From Colwellia sp. 75C3 (GTDB taxonomy: Bacteria; Pseudomonadota; Gammaproteobacteria; Enterobacterales; Alteromonadaceae), in NCBI RefSeq assembly GCF_002836255.1, contig NZ_PJAU01000031.1, positions 186,001-250,000 on the forward strand: a stretch of DNA of 64,000 nucleotides. The letters are read 5' to 3'. Made by a program: the position numbers and the translations under genes. The number at the start of each line of letters is the position of its first letter. The first letter of the stretch is position 1. This document shows positions 1 through 8,195 of the stretch, in pieces. Under the pieces are notes generated by a model. The model was not told the origin of the DNA, made no database searches, and worked only from the letters and a program-made list of their open reading frames with translations.

Positions 1-2349
1 TATCATCAATGGTCTGCGGTATCGACATTATTAAATACTGTAGAAAAAGAAGGTACTGGCGAAAAATATTTAATTCAACATAGTGCAGGTTCAGGTAAAT
101 CAAATTCGATTGCTTGGTTATCTCATCAATTAGCATCATTGCATTACTACTCAAACCATAAAGAATTAAAGAAAAATGTTGGTGATAAAGTATTTGATTC
201 AGTGATTGTTATTACTGATAGAACAGTACTTGATAGTCAGTTACAAGACACAATTTATCAGTTCGACCATAACGAAGGCATGATAGCTCGTGTTAACCGT
301 GAAGAAGCACAAGGTAGTAAATCAAGGCAGTTAGCGGGTGAATTAAAAGCTAGTACCTCAATTATCATAGTTACTATTCAAACATTTCCACATGTATTAG
401 AAGCTATTCGTAAAGATTCAACCTTAGCTGGTAGAAGCTTTGCTGTTATTGCAGATGAAGCGCATTCAAGCCAAACAGGTACAACAGCACGTAAATTACG
501 TGAAGTATTGATGTCTGAACAACTAGGCGATGATGAAGAGTTAGATAGTGAAGATATATTAAGACTGAGTTTAGAAGCCAGAAAAGGCTCTAAAAACATT
601 AGTTACTTTGCTTTTACTGCAACACCAAAGGGTAAAACACTAGAGTTATTCGGTCGTTGCCCAGATCCAGAATCACCAGCAAGTGATGAAAATAAGCCAG
701 AAGCCTTTCATGTGTATTCAATGCGCCAAGCCATTGAAGAAGGTTTCATATTAGATGTATTACAAAACTACACTAGTTATCGCGTAGCTTACCAATTAGC
801 GCATCAAAACCCTGATAGTGACCACGAAGTTGATAGTAAAAAAGCGGCTTCTAAAATGGCTAAATGGGTACGATTACACCCACATAATATTGCTCAGAAA
901 GTTGAAACCATTATTGAGCACTTCAATAGTAAGGTGAAACACTTACTTGGTGGTGAAGCTAAAGCTATGGTGGTGACATCAAGCCGATTAGAAGCAGTAA
1001 GGTACAAGCTGGCGTTTGAAAAATACGTTGCTAATAAAGGCTATGACAATGTAAATGCAATGGTGGCTTTTTCTGGTGAAGTGAATGACCCTGATTTTCC
1101 TGATTCCGCATTTACTGAAAAAAGTATGAACCCTAACTTACGTGGTAGAGACATGCGTAAAGCCTTTGATACTACTGATTATCAAATAATGTTGGCGGCA
1201 AATAAATTTCAAACAGGTTTTGACCAACCAAAGTTGATTGCAATGTATGTTGATAAGCCATTAAAAGGTGTTGAATGTATTCAAACACTTTCAAGATTAA
1301 ACCGTACTTACAAAGGAAAAGATAAAACCTTTGTTCTCGATTTTGTTAACGAACCTGAAGAAGTATTAGAAGAATTCAAAGTATATTTTCAAACGGCTGA
1401 GTTAGCTGGCGTGTCAGACCCTAATCTTGTGTTTGAAATAATGGATAAGCTTAATGCCGTTGGCATCTATCAATGGTCTGAAGTTGAAAACTTTGTAGAA
1501 GCTTATAACAACAAACGTACTAAACAAGAAAAGTTAGCCAATATTTGTAAACCAGCGGTTGAGCGTTTTTCTGTTCGTTATAAAGAAGCTACGCATGTAA
1601 TGGATATTTCTAGAGCTGAACTTGAAAAAGCCAAAGCGGAAAACAATGATAAGAAAATTAAATTTGCTGAAAATAGTGTTAAAAATGCTAAAGAAGCACG
1701 AGACATTATTGAAGTATTTAAAAAAGATTTAATATCATTTTGCCGTTATTACGAATTCAGTTCTCAAATTGTTGATTTTGATGATTTCGATTTAGAAAAA
1801 CTCAGTATTTTCGCTAAACACTTACATCCATTATTACGTTTTGATGTACTAGAGGATGATATTGATTTATCTGATGTGGCAATGACACATTATCGTTTAC
1901 ACGAACAACGTGAAGCCAACTTACAGCTAGGTCATAAAGTAGGTGAAGAACCTGCATCATATTTAGCACCAACTAAAGAAAGCAGTGGAGCAACCCCCAA
2001 GGATGCTCAAACTGAATTATTAAATGAAATAATCAGCCGAATGAATGATCTGTTTGTTGAAGATGGATTAACTGAAGGCGATATGATCAATTATGCCAAT
2101 ACCATTGCTGGCAAGGTTGCGGAAAATGAAACCGTAATGGATCAACTTCGCAACAACACCAAAGAACAAGCCATGTTAGGTGCATTCCCTGAATCAATTA
2201 ATGATGCAGTAATACAAAGCATGGGCGTACATGAAAACATGGCTATGAAAGTGTTATCGAACGAAGCAGTAGCTAAAGGCTTTGCTGAACTGATGTTTGA
2301 TGTATTGATGAAGGGTTTGGGAAATACTGATACTACGGTTAATAAGTAG
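1..2349 (+). CDS. Type I restriction enzyme R subunit (HsdR-like), 5' end outside window
   Basis: The frame is open from base 1, so the gene starts upstream of the window and the N-terminal nuclease domain is not seen. It encodes the ATP-dependent translocase of a type I restriction-modification complex. Visible motifs: Walker A (SAGSGKS, bases 82-102), DEAH box (bases 454-465), FTATPKGK (motif III-like, near 610), and the motif VI-like QTLSRLNRTY near 1280. A Lys/Glu-rich, probably coiled segment (about bases 1600-1720) and a helical C-terminus follow, as in the EcoR124-type R subunits. No HsdM or HsdS is in the window; they may lie upstream. It is followed 120 bp later by two other accessory genes on the same strand. 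Family assignment is firm; whether it works as restriction or as another helicase-based defence is unknown. Confidence 0.88.
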   Translation, partial: YHQWSAVSTLLNTVEKEGTGEKYLIQHSAGSGKSNSIAWLSHQLASLHYYSNHKELKKNVGDKVFDSVIVITDRTVLDSQLQDTIYQFDHNEGMIARVNREEAQGSKSRQLAGELKASTSIIIVTIQTFPHVLEAIRKDSTLAGRSFAVIADEAHSSQTGTTARKLREVLMSEQLGDDEELDSEDILRLSLEARKGSKNISYFAFTATPKGKTLELFGRCPDPESPASDENKPEAFHVYSMRQAIEEGFILDVLQNYTSYRVAYQLAHQNPDSDHEVDSKKAASKMAKWVRLHPHNIAQKVETIIEHFNSKVKHLLGGEAKAMVVTSSRLEAVRYKLAFEKYVANKGYDNVNAMVAFSGEVNDPDFPDSAFTEKSMNPNLRGRDMRKAFDTTDYQIMLAANKFQTGFDQPKLIAMYVDKPLKGVECIQTLSRLNRTYKGKDKTFVLDFVNEPEEVLEEFKVYFQTAELAGVSDPNLVFEIMDKLNAVGIYQWSEVENFVEAYNNKRTKQEKLANICKPAVERFSVRYKEATHVMDISRAELEKAKAENNDKKIKFAENSVKNAKEARDIIEVFKKDLISFCRYYEFSSQIVDFDDFDLEKLSIFAKHLHPLLRFDVLEDDIDLSDVAMTHYRLHEQREANLQLGHKVGEEPASYLAPTKESSGATPKDAQTELLNEIISRMNDLFVEDGLTEGDMINYANTIAGKVAENETVMDQLRNNTKEQAMLGAFPESINDAVIQSMGVHENMAMKVLSNEAVAKGFAELMFDVLMKGLGNTDTTVNK

Positions 2350-2469
2350 TATTGCTTAATTATATGATGGTCAAAACATAACAAGGTATTCATCTATAGA
2401 CATTGAATGCGATAACTAAGTATTTATTTTGATTGGATGTAAGTAAAACTTAAGATAAGGATATTTTCT

Positions 2470-3774
2470 GTGGGTAAAGGTACAGCGCAACAAAGGTTTT
2501 TTGATTTTTTAATACTTAAACAAAAACAAGTAAAAACTTTTAATAAGGCAGAGGTGATTAAAGCTACCGATTGGAAACCTGATACCTTTAAAACCTACTT
2601 TGGTAAAGGCCAGATTACTCAGTTCGTAATAAAAGTTGCAGATGATAAATATGAAGCGATCAATACGCTAGATATTACCTTTGTTGAATTTAAGAAAAGA
2701 CTATCTCAAAGTAAGCATTATCAAGAACTAGGACACAAATGTAAGTCTAACCTTGCTAAGGCTCTGTTGAAAAAATCTCGTGATAATATGATGTTGGCAC
2801 TTGAACTTTATAATAGACCGTCATTAGAAAATAAACTTGATGGCTTTGTTATGTTGTTTTCAACCTCTTGGGAGCAATTATTAAAAGCTATGCTTATAGA
2901 AAGAGATGGCGAAGAAAGTATATACAGGACAGCGACAAAAAAAGGGATTAGAGAGACAATTTCTTTGAGAGTTTCTTTAGATAAACTACTTAAAGCTAAT
3001 GATAAAGTAAGAAAAAACATTGAAACTATTGCTGATTGGCGAGATAAGGCTGTTCACTTACTAATGCCTGAATTACAGGGTTTGGCTTCTCGTATTTTTC
3101 AATCTGGTGTATTGAATTATTCAGCAAAATTTGAAGAGTTCACTGATACACCATTGTTTCATTCTCAACATAGTGGAATGTTATCACTCGTTGGTGACTT
3201 TAAGCTGCCACCCGCATCGGTTCTTAAAACTTTTTATGGAAGTGCAGCTAATGAAATTTTGGAGTTGGCTGCAAACGTTGAAAAAGAGATTGCAGACTCA
3301 AATGATATAGAATTTGCGATACCAATAAATGTATCGCTTGTTTATGCAAAGGATGGAAAAACCATCATTGCTAATGCCAGTGGTAAAACAGATGATTTGC
3401 AAAATTTGAAAAATGCTCTAATTATCAATAAAACCGTCAACCCAGAAGACTCGCACCCATTAACTCAAGCTAATGCGATTAAAGAAATTAAAAAAGAGTT
3501 ATTTGATAAATTTGACACCAATAAGTTAAGCAGGTGTTTAGTAAGTAGAGATAAAAATACAGGTAAACCGACCTTTAACTCTAACTGTTTTCAAGCTTGT
3601 TTACATAAGCTGAAATGGAAAGACGGTAACAATGAATACCACTTTTACCAGTCTATAGCCAATAAGCACATATTTTCACCAGAACTAGTTAGTGAGATAG
3701 TCAAAAGAACATCTCAAAACGAAAATTTTATTAAAGAAGCCAAAACAAGTTTAAATAAAAATAATAGAATCTAG
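2470..3774 (+). CDS. DUF3644-like protein with HEPN-type R-X4-H motif, putative defence gene
   Basis: The product is 434 aa with a GTG start and AAGGA 8 nt upstream. Residues 1-90 look like a small winged-helix or adaptor domain. Residues about 95-200 resemble DUF3644: an ALELYNRP segment (residues 110-117) followed by the helix FVMLFSTSWEQLLKAMLIE (126-144). At residues 191-196 the sequence RDKAVH has the R-X4-H arrangement typical of HEPN ribonucleases. The C-terminal half is Lys-rich and has no recognised motif. There are no membrane segments. It sits between an HsdR-like gene and a gene with a HicA-like tail, all on one strand, so a role in phage defence or abortive infection is plausible. 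That role, and any RNase activity, is inference; the motif is seen directly. Confidence 0.7.
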   Translation: MGKGTAQQRFFDFLILKQKQVKTFNKAEVIKATDWKPDTFKTYFGKGQITQFVIKVADDKYEAINTLDITFVEFKKRLSQSKHYQELGHKCKSNLAKALLKKSRDNMMLALELYNRPSLENKLDGFVMLFSTSWEQLLKAMLIERDGEESIYRTATKKGIRETISLRVSLDKLLKANDKVRKNIETIADWRDKAVHLLMPELQGLASRIFQSGVLNYSAKFEEFTDTPLFHSQHSGMLSLVGDFKLPPASVLKTFYGSAANEILELAANVEKEIADSNDIEFAIPINVSLVYAKDGKTIIANASGKTDDLQNLKNALIINKTVNPEDSHPLTQANAIKEIKKELFDKFDTNKLSRCLVSRDKNTGKPTFNSNCFQACLHKLKWKDGNNEYHFYQSIANKHIFSPELVSEIVKRTSQNENFIKEAKTSLNKNNRI

Positions 3775-3800
3775 CCACTAATTAAAAGGAATTAATATAC

Positions 3801-5252
3801 GTGAATAATAGTCGTCCAATCTTTTCAAAAACACTAAAAAAAGATTTAGTAAAAGATTACCGAGAGTCCGTTAATGAATCACTTGAGTCAAAGGTAGGTG
3901 TACCAAATTCGTTAAAGAAATTTTTAACGGATACCAATGATACATCTTATGTCGTATCTAAATTTGAACAAAGAGTGTTTTTTCCTGCTAATTTTAGAAT
4001 GGCTTTAAAAGATAACTATTCACTTGTTGTAGGCTTTTTTGAAGAAGCAATTGAACTTCATAATAAATACATAGCAGGGTGCCGATTCCCTGATGATGGT
4101 TTTGAGTGGTTCAACCAACCCGAACTTAGTGACTTTCAAGGTAGGTTGTTCAGAGCCTTTTCTATCTTAGGGAAAGCTTTGGCGCATAAAAAAAGAAGGA
4201 AGTCTGCTTATGAGGCTCAGGGTTTCTTGTTTAAGAATGTAACATCGCCATTAGACAAATTTACATGGAAAGAAGGTTGTCGCTTGGACTTTCTATTTCA
4301 ACAAAGCTTTGATTTATTAGTTCAATCCTATTTAAGTCAGTTTGTCAGCGATAGCATACAGGCTTCAAATGATATTAATCTTGATTATGGTATCTCTATA
4401 GATCATAAGAAAATGTGTCAAACCCCGTTAGAAGCTCACTTCTTAGATGAACAAATTAAGCTTTATAACGTTCAGGACTACGTAATCGCGGAGGATATCA
4501 TCGAGGGGTTAGCCTCTGACTTGGTATGTATGGAGACTAAATCTGTTATAAGTAACGAAGATTTATTATTTGATATTTATGAGTTAATTCCACTATATAT
4601 AAAAAGTTGGTCGCCTGATAAAAATAAAATTGTATTGAATGACCAATTAGCAATATTCCTGGTGATGGATTATGGATTCCCAAGCTTTGTTCTTGGCAAG
4701 ATTGATGATGAAGCTGCAAACCTTATTACATCAACCTTTCGTTTTTCATGGTCTGTAACAAATGAGTTTAGATGTTGGGCAAAATTAGATGTTGAATCTG
4801 AAGCGTTGCAAAAAATAGGTAATTTTGTTCTAAAAGAATTTCATGACAAATTAGTATCCTTATTTGCTATTCGTAAGCCTGAAGTAAAGAAAATAGAACC
4901 AACGGAGTACGTTAACGACTATGCATATGAAGTAGCTGACTTTACTACTAAGTATTATCAAGCACTAAGTATCAGTGATTCTGTTAAAGAAAATCAATGC
5001 TCAGATGCACAGCGCATTAATGTTCCATCTATGATGATGTCATCGTTTTTCACTTTCATGCAAAAAACATTCGATTGCAAAGTTGATAATGGTAAAGGCA
5101 GTGAAATGAAAATATGGCGAAATGGTTCCAAAATATATACATTAGGAAGACATAAACAAGATCAAAAAATACCTTCATTGTTGATTAAAAAAGTATTGAA
5201 GCGCTTAGATATAACTACTGAAGAATGGTTGAGTTCACTGAAAAAGAGTTAA
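3801..5252 (+). CDS. Unrecognised protein with HicA-like C-terminal domain
   Basis: The product is 483 aa with a GTG start 26 bp after the previous stop; AAGGA lies about 11 nt before it. The first 400 or so residues are not recognised: mixed helical, acidic and aromatic, no signal peptide or membrane segment. The last 65 residues (about 415-480) follow the pattern of the HicA/YcfA double-stranded-RNA-binding-like toxin fold: FTFMQKTFDCK, then KGSEMKIWR, a GRH step, and the closing helices LLIKKVLKRLDITTEEW. Classical HicA has a catalytic His in a GSHH-type strand; here that position reads GSEMK, so it may bind RNA without cutting, or use the GRH histidine. It is probably in one transcription unit with the DUF3644-like gene. 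Function unknown. Confidence 0.65.
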   Translation: MNNSRPIFSKTLKKDLVKDYRESVNESLESKVGVPNSLKKFLTDTNDTSYVVSKFEQRVFFPANFRMALKDNYSLVVGFFEEAIELHNKYIAGCRFPDDGFEWFNQPELSDFQGRLFRAFSILGKALAHKKRRKSAYEAQGFLFKNVTSPLDKFTWKEGCRLDFLFQQSFDLLVQSYLSQFVSDSIQASNDINLDYGISIDHKKMCQTPLEAHFLDEQIKLYNVQDYVIAEDIIEGLASDLVCMETKSVISNEDLLFDIYELIPLYIKSWSPDKNKIVLNDQLAIFLVMDYGFPSFVLGKIDDEAANLITSTFRFSWSVTNEFRCWAKLDVESEALQKIGNFVLKEFHDKLVSLFAIRKPEVKKIEPTEYVNDYAYEVADFTTKYYQALSISDSVKENQCSDAQRINVPSMMMSSFFTFMQKTFDCKVDNGKGSEMKIWRNGSKIYTLGRHKQDQKIPSLLIKKVLKRLDITTEEWLSSLKKS

Positions 5253-5350
5253 TTCATAATAACTTTCTAACTCTTTTGAAATATAACCAATGCGGATTAC
5301 CCAATGCTAAATAACCAATAAATTGGGCTGTATGCTATATCTTCCTCTAG

Positions 5351-5394
5351 TTGAAAATAAACTTTAATGTAGTATACTGTTATTATATACAGTA
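5351..5394 (+). promoter_or_regulatory. SOS promoter with LexA box for the first dinB
   Basis: A -35 TTGAAA (5351-5356) and -10 TATACT (5373-5378) are 16 bp apart. Overlapping the -10 and start region is TACTGTTATTATATACAGTA (5375-5394), which has the full CTGT-N8-ACAG form of gammaproteobacterial LexA operators. It lies 49 bp upstream of the dinB start at 5443, so LexA would block RNA polymerase until DNA damage. Confidence 0.88.
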
Positions 5395-5442
5395 GCGTTC
5401 GTGTGGTTTTAGCAATAATGCGTATACTTGAAGTAGGTTAAT

Positions 5443-6507
5443 TTGAAAGATCGCAAAATCATACATATTGATATGGATGCCTTCTTTGTGTCTGTTGAAA
5501 TTAGAGATAGACCTGAATTGGTAAATCTCCCTGTGGCTGTGGGGGGAAGCTCTAAAAGGCGAGGTGTACTTTCTACTTGTAATTATATTGCTAGAGAATT
5601 CGGTGTTCGATCAGCTATGCCAACTAGTGTGGCAATGAGAAAATGTCCAAACTTGGTTCTAGTACCATCTAGAATGGATGCATATAAAGAAGTCAGTATT
5701 CATATCCGTGAAATATTTTCGCGTTATACTAGTATTATTGAACCCCTTTCATTAGATGAAGCTTACCTTGATGTTACAGATTGCAAATTATTTAAAGGTT
5801 CAGCCACTTTAATAGCACAAGATATTCGAGAAACAATTCATAGAGAGACTGGTTTAACTGCTTCTGCTGGAATCTCTGCTCTGAAATTTCTTGCTAAAGT
5901 TGCTTCAGACTATAATAAACCTAATGGTCAATTTGTTATCACACCTTCTGAAGTTTATAGCTTCATTGCCGAATTACCTTTAAATAAGATCTCAGGTGTA
6001 GGTAAGGTTACTTTTGAAAAACTAAAGCTATTAGGATTGGAGTATGGTCGAGATATTCAAGCCGTTGACCAGTCAGTTATTAATAATAACTTTGGTAAAT
6101 TTGGACAGGTGCTTTATCAACGTTGCCAAGGTATAGATGATAGAGATGTTGAAACAACACGAGTTAGAAAATCAGTTGGTGTTGAGAGAACATTTCCTGA
6201 AGATATTGATGACTTAGATATTCTTCGTAGTATTTTAACCGATAAACTAATACCTGAATTAAAAAGACGATCTGAAAAGTATCTGCATGAGCGAAAAATA
6301 AGTAAGTTAGGGGTAAAAGTTAAATTCAATGATTTCCATCAAACGACTAAAGATTTTGCTTATACTAACTTTGATGAGGGGATGTTTTTAGATCTGTTAA
6401 CAGAAGTAGTGAAACGTGGTGACGGTAAAAAGGTTAGACTTTTAGGCGTTCATATTGGCCTTAGTGACATCGAAGCTAAAAGTCAGCAATTTGAGTTATC
6501 ATTGTAG
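5443..6507 (+). CDS. dinB: DNA polymerase IV, complete copy carried by the accessory region
   Basis: Y-family translesion polymerase, 354 aa. The start is TTG (5443): it gives the standard N-terminus KIIHIDMDAFF, and the ATG at 5418 is in another frame and soon stops. Metal ligands are present: D10 in HIDMDAF and D105/E106 in SLDEAYLD. The helix-hairpin-helix region (KISGVGKVTFEKL) and little-finger domain follow, and the C-terminus QQFELSL fits the beta-clamp-binding motif. A LexA box precedes it. It is clearly divergent from the second dinB 217 bp downstream (many substitutions along the whole length), so it is not a recent duplication. Its position inside the accessory segment suggests that it arrived with the element and replaces the broken resident gene. 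Confidence 0.93.
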   Translation: MKDRKIIHIDMDAFFVSVEIRDRPELVNLPVAVGGSSKRRGVLSTCNYIAREFGVRSAMPTSVAMRKCPNLVLVPSRMDAYKEVSIHIREIFSRYTSIIEPLSLDEAYLDVTDCKLFKGSATLIAQDIRETIHRETGLTASAGISALKFLAKVASDYNKPNGQFVITPSEVYSFIAELPLNKISGVGKVTFEKLKLLGLEYGRDIQAVDQSVINNNFGKFGQVLYQRCQGIDDRDVETTRVRKSVGVERTFPEDIDDLDILRSILTDKLIPELKRRSEKYLHERKISKLGVKVKFNDFHQTTKDFAYTNFDEGMFLDLLTEVVKRGDGKKVRLLGVHIGLSDIEAKSQQFELSL

Positions 6508-6540
6508 AAAAGCTAGAAAGCAGCAAGTTATATCAATATC

Positions 6541-6734
6541 AAAATTGAACACTAAATATCCGCAATTATTTTATACTGATACAAATTTAGCACATTTTTA
6601 CCTTTTGAAAATTGAACACCAAAAATTGAACACTAAAAATAAGGTGTTTAGAGTTAAATAAAATTTATGTTTTGTTATAAATAAAGGCTCTTGGCTGTAA
6701 TTCACTCATTAATATATTAGTTAGTGTTCAATTT
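6541..6734 (+). repeat. Cluster of AAATTGAACAC repeats at element/dinB junction
   Basis: Three direct copies of AAAATTGAACAC(T/C)A occur at 6541-6554, 6608-6621 and 6622-6635. A fourth copy is inverted, TAGTGTTCAATTT, at 6722-6734. The inverted copy abuts the point where homology to the second dinB begins (about 6754). Spaced short repeats with TGT/ACA-type edges are what transposase binding sites at Tn7-like transposon ends look like, but no transposase gene is visible in the window, so that reading is an inference. Confidence 0.6.
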
Positions 6735-7767
6735 CCGTTTCTTAAAAAGTAAATATGCTGCTGTTGAAATGCGAGATTTTCCTGAGTATCAAAATATTCC
6801 CTTGGCTGTTGGGGGCGATGGCCCACGCAGTGTCTTATGTACGAGTAACTATCAAGCTCGTCAATTTGGTGTCCGTGCAGCGATGCCAGCCATTAAAGCA
6901 AAACAACTTTGCCCACATCTTAAAATTGTTCATGGCCGCATGGATGTATATAAAGAAACCTCGAAACATATCAGAGAAATATTTTCTCGTTATACCGATC
7001 TCATTGAACCGTTATCGTTAGACGAGGCTTATCTTGATGTCACCGATGCAACTATGTGTCAGGGCAGTGCTACCCTTATTGCTGAAAAAATTAGAGCTGA
7101 TATTTTTAATGAGTTAAAACTGACCGCATCGGCCGGCATTGCACCAAATAAATTTTTGGCTAAAATTGCTAGTGACGAAAATAAGCCTAATGGCCAGTGT
7201 GTTATTACCCCTGATAAAGTAGCCGGTTTTGTCGAGCAACTTTCATTGAAAAAAATCCCTGGTATTGGTCCAAAAACATTTGAAAAACTCAACAGACATG
7301 GTTATGTAACCTGTGCAGATGTGCGTCAAAGTGATATTAGAACACTACAAAATATCGTCGGTAAATTTGCCAATAGCTTGTACTTAAAATCCCACGGTGT
7401 CGATAATAGAGCGTTAGAGGTTAGTCGGCAACGCAAGTCACTCGCCATTGAAACAACGTTAGCACAAGATTTATCATCGCAAGATGAATGTGAACTCGTT
7501 ATAGAATCATTATATCAAAAACTGCTTACTCGACTTGCACCCCACAGTAATAGGGAGATTATTAAGCAAGGGGTAAAGCTAAAATTTGCTGACTTTAATC
7601 AAACTACGGTTGAGACACAAAGTAATGAATGTCAGCAGGCACTTTTTACAAGTTTACTGTCAAAGGCATATAGCAGGTCAAATCAGCGTGGCATACGTTT
7701 GGTCGGATTAACGTTAGGGTTTGCTGATAATCCAGGAGAAAGCCAACAGATGTCGTTTTCACTGTAG
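6724..7767 (+). pseudogene. dinB: Resident DNA polymerase IV, 5'-truncated by insertion
   Basis: From codon 11 (base 6754, YAAVEMRD) to the end this is a normal DinB: VLCTSNYQARQFGV, SLDEAYLDVT with the second metal ligands, the helix-hairpin-helix PGIGPKTFEKL, and the clamp-binding tail QQMSFSL. The first ten codons available (GTG at 6724) read MFNFRFLKSK, which is unrelated to DinB and is made from the repeat-bearing junction. About 12 native residues are missing, including the first catalytic Asp of the HxDMDCF motif, so a product would lack a metal ligand. It has no LexA box of its own. The rest of the frame has no stops, so the break may be recent. It lies next to core genes (alaS), which marks it as the resident copy. 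Confidence 0.85.
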
Positions 7768-7774
7768 TATTTCT

Positions 7775-7925
7775 AGTAATTCCATTAAAGTATCTCCTAC
7801 TTTAGTATAAATTAGACTTCGTTTATTTCATTCCCAATAGCCTGCTATTGCTCAATCGAGCGCCTTATCTTGATTAACTATTCTTTCAAACAAGAAGATC
7901 AGAAACTTAACTGAACTAATATTAC
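7775..7925 (-). mobile_element. MITE-like dispersed repeat, copy 1
   Basis: This segment matches the reverse complement of 31965-32124. A 23-nt core is identical (7844-7866 against 32021-32043) and contains the palindrome CAATAGCnnGCTATTG type hairpin. The ends also correspond: TAATTCCATTAA at 7777-7788, and AACTTAACTGAACTAATATT at 7903-7922 against the other copy's end. It is non-coding and about 150 bp long. It starts 8 bp after the truncated dinB stop and ends inside the remnant of a gene. The ends of copy 1 are more decayed than those of copy 2. Confidence 0.7.
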
Positions 7926-8080
7926 GTGGTCATGCATGGCTATACATTGGTAATGAAGTTGAGCAAATGGGTTTATGTCCAACATTTATCCAATAATAGC
8001 GTGAAAGTTGTGAAATTGATTGGTATCTTCAAGCTGAGCTTGCGTATAATAAGCAGCATAAAAAGAACAAGCTAAGATAA
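7926..8080 (+). pseudogene. Remnant of a small protein gene with two in-frame stops
   Basis: Just after the MITE-like repeat the sequence reads like protein: GHAWLYIGNEVEQMGLC, PTFIQ, then TAA TAG at 7994-7999, and in the same frame ESC, EIDWYLQAELAYNKQ, ending at TAA 8078-8080. The composition and the continuation in one frame across two stops suggest a formerly intact gene that lost its 5' part to the repeat. The family is not recognised. 8081-8195 holds only the leader of alaS. Confidence 0.5.
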
Positions 8081-8195
8081 TTCGTTTATTATAATACCGT
8101 GGTTATTCCCGTGATAAATTTTCGGTATAAAGCTAAAGCCATAATGAACGTAGACCCTAATTAAAATAGACCTAAATCGATTTGTAGAGTATCCC

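Noticed and set aside
6455-6661. 68-codon frame over the GAACAC repeats
   Set aside because: It overlaps dinB and crosses the repeat cluster; the repeats explain the open frame.
7926-8080. Stop-codon readthrough or recoding in the small remnant gene
   Set aside because: Two stops in a row plus a missing 5' end next to a MITE-like insertion make simple decay the better explanation.
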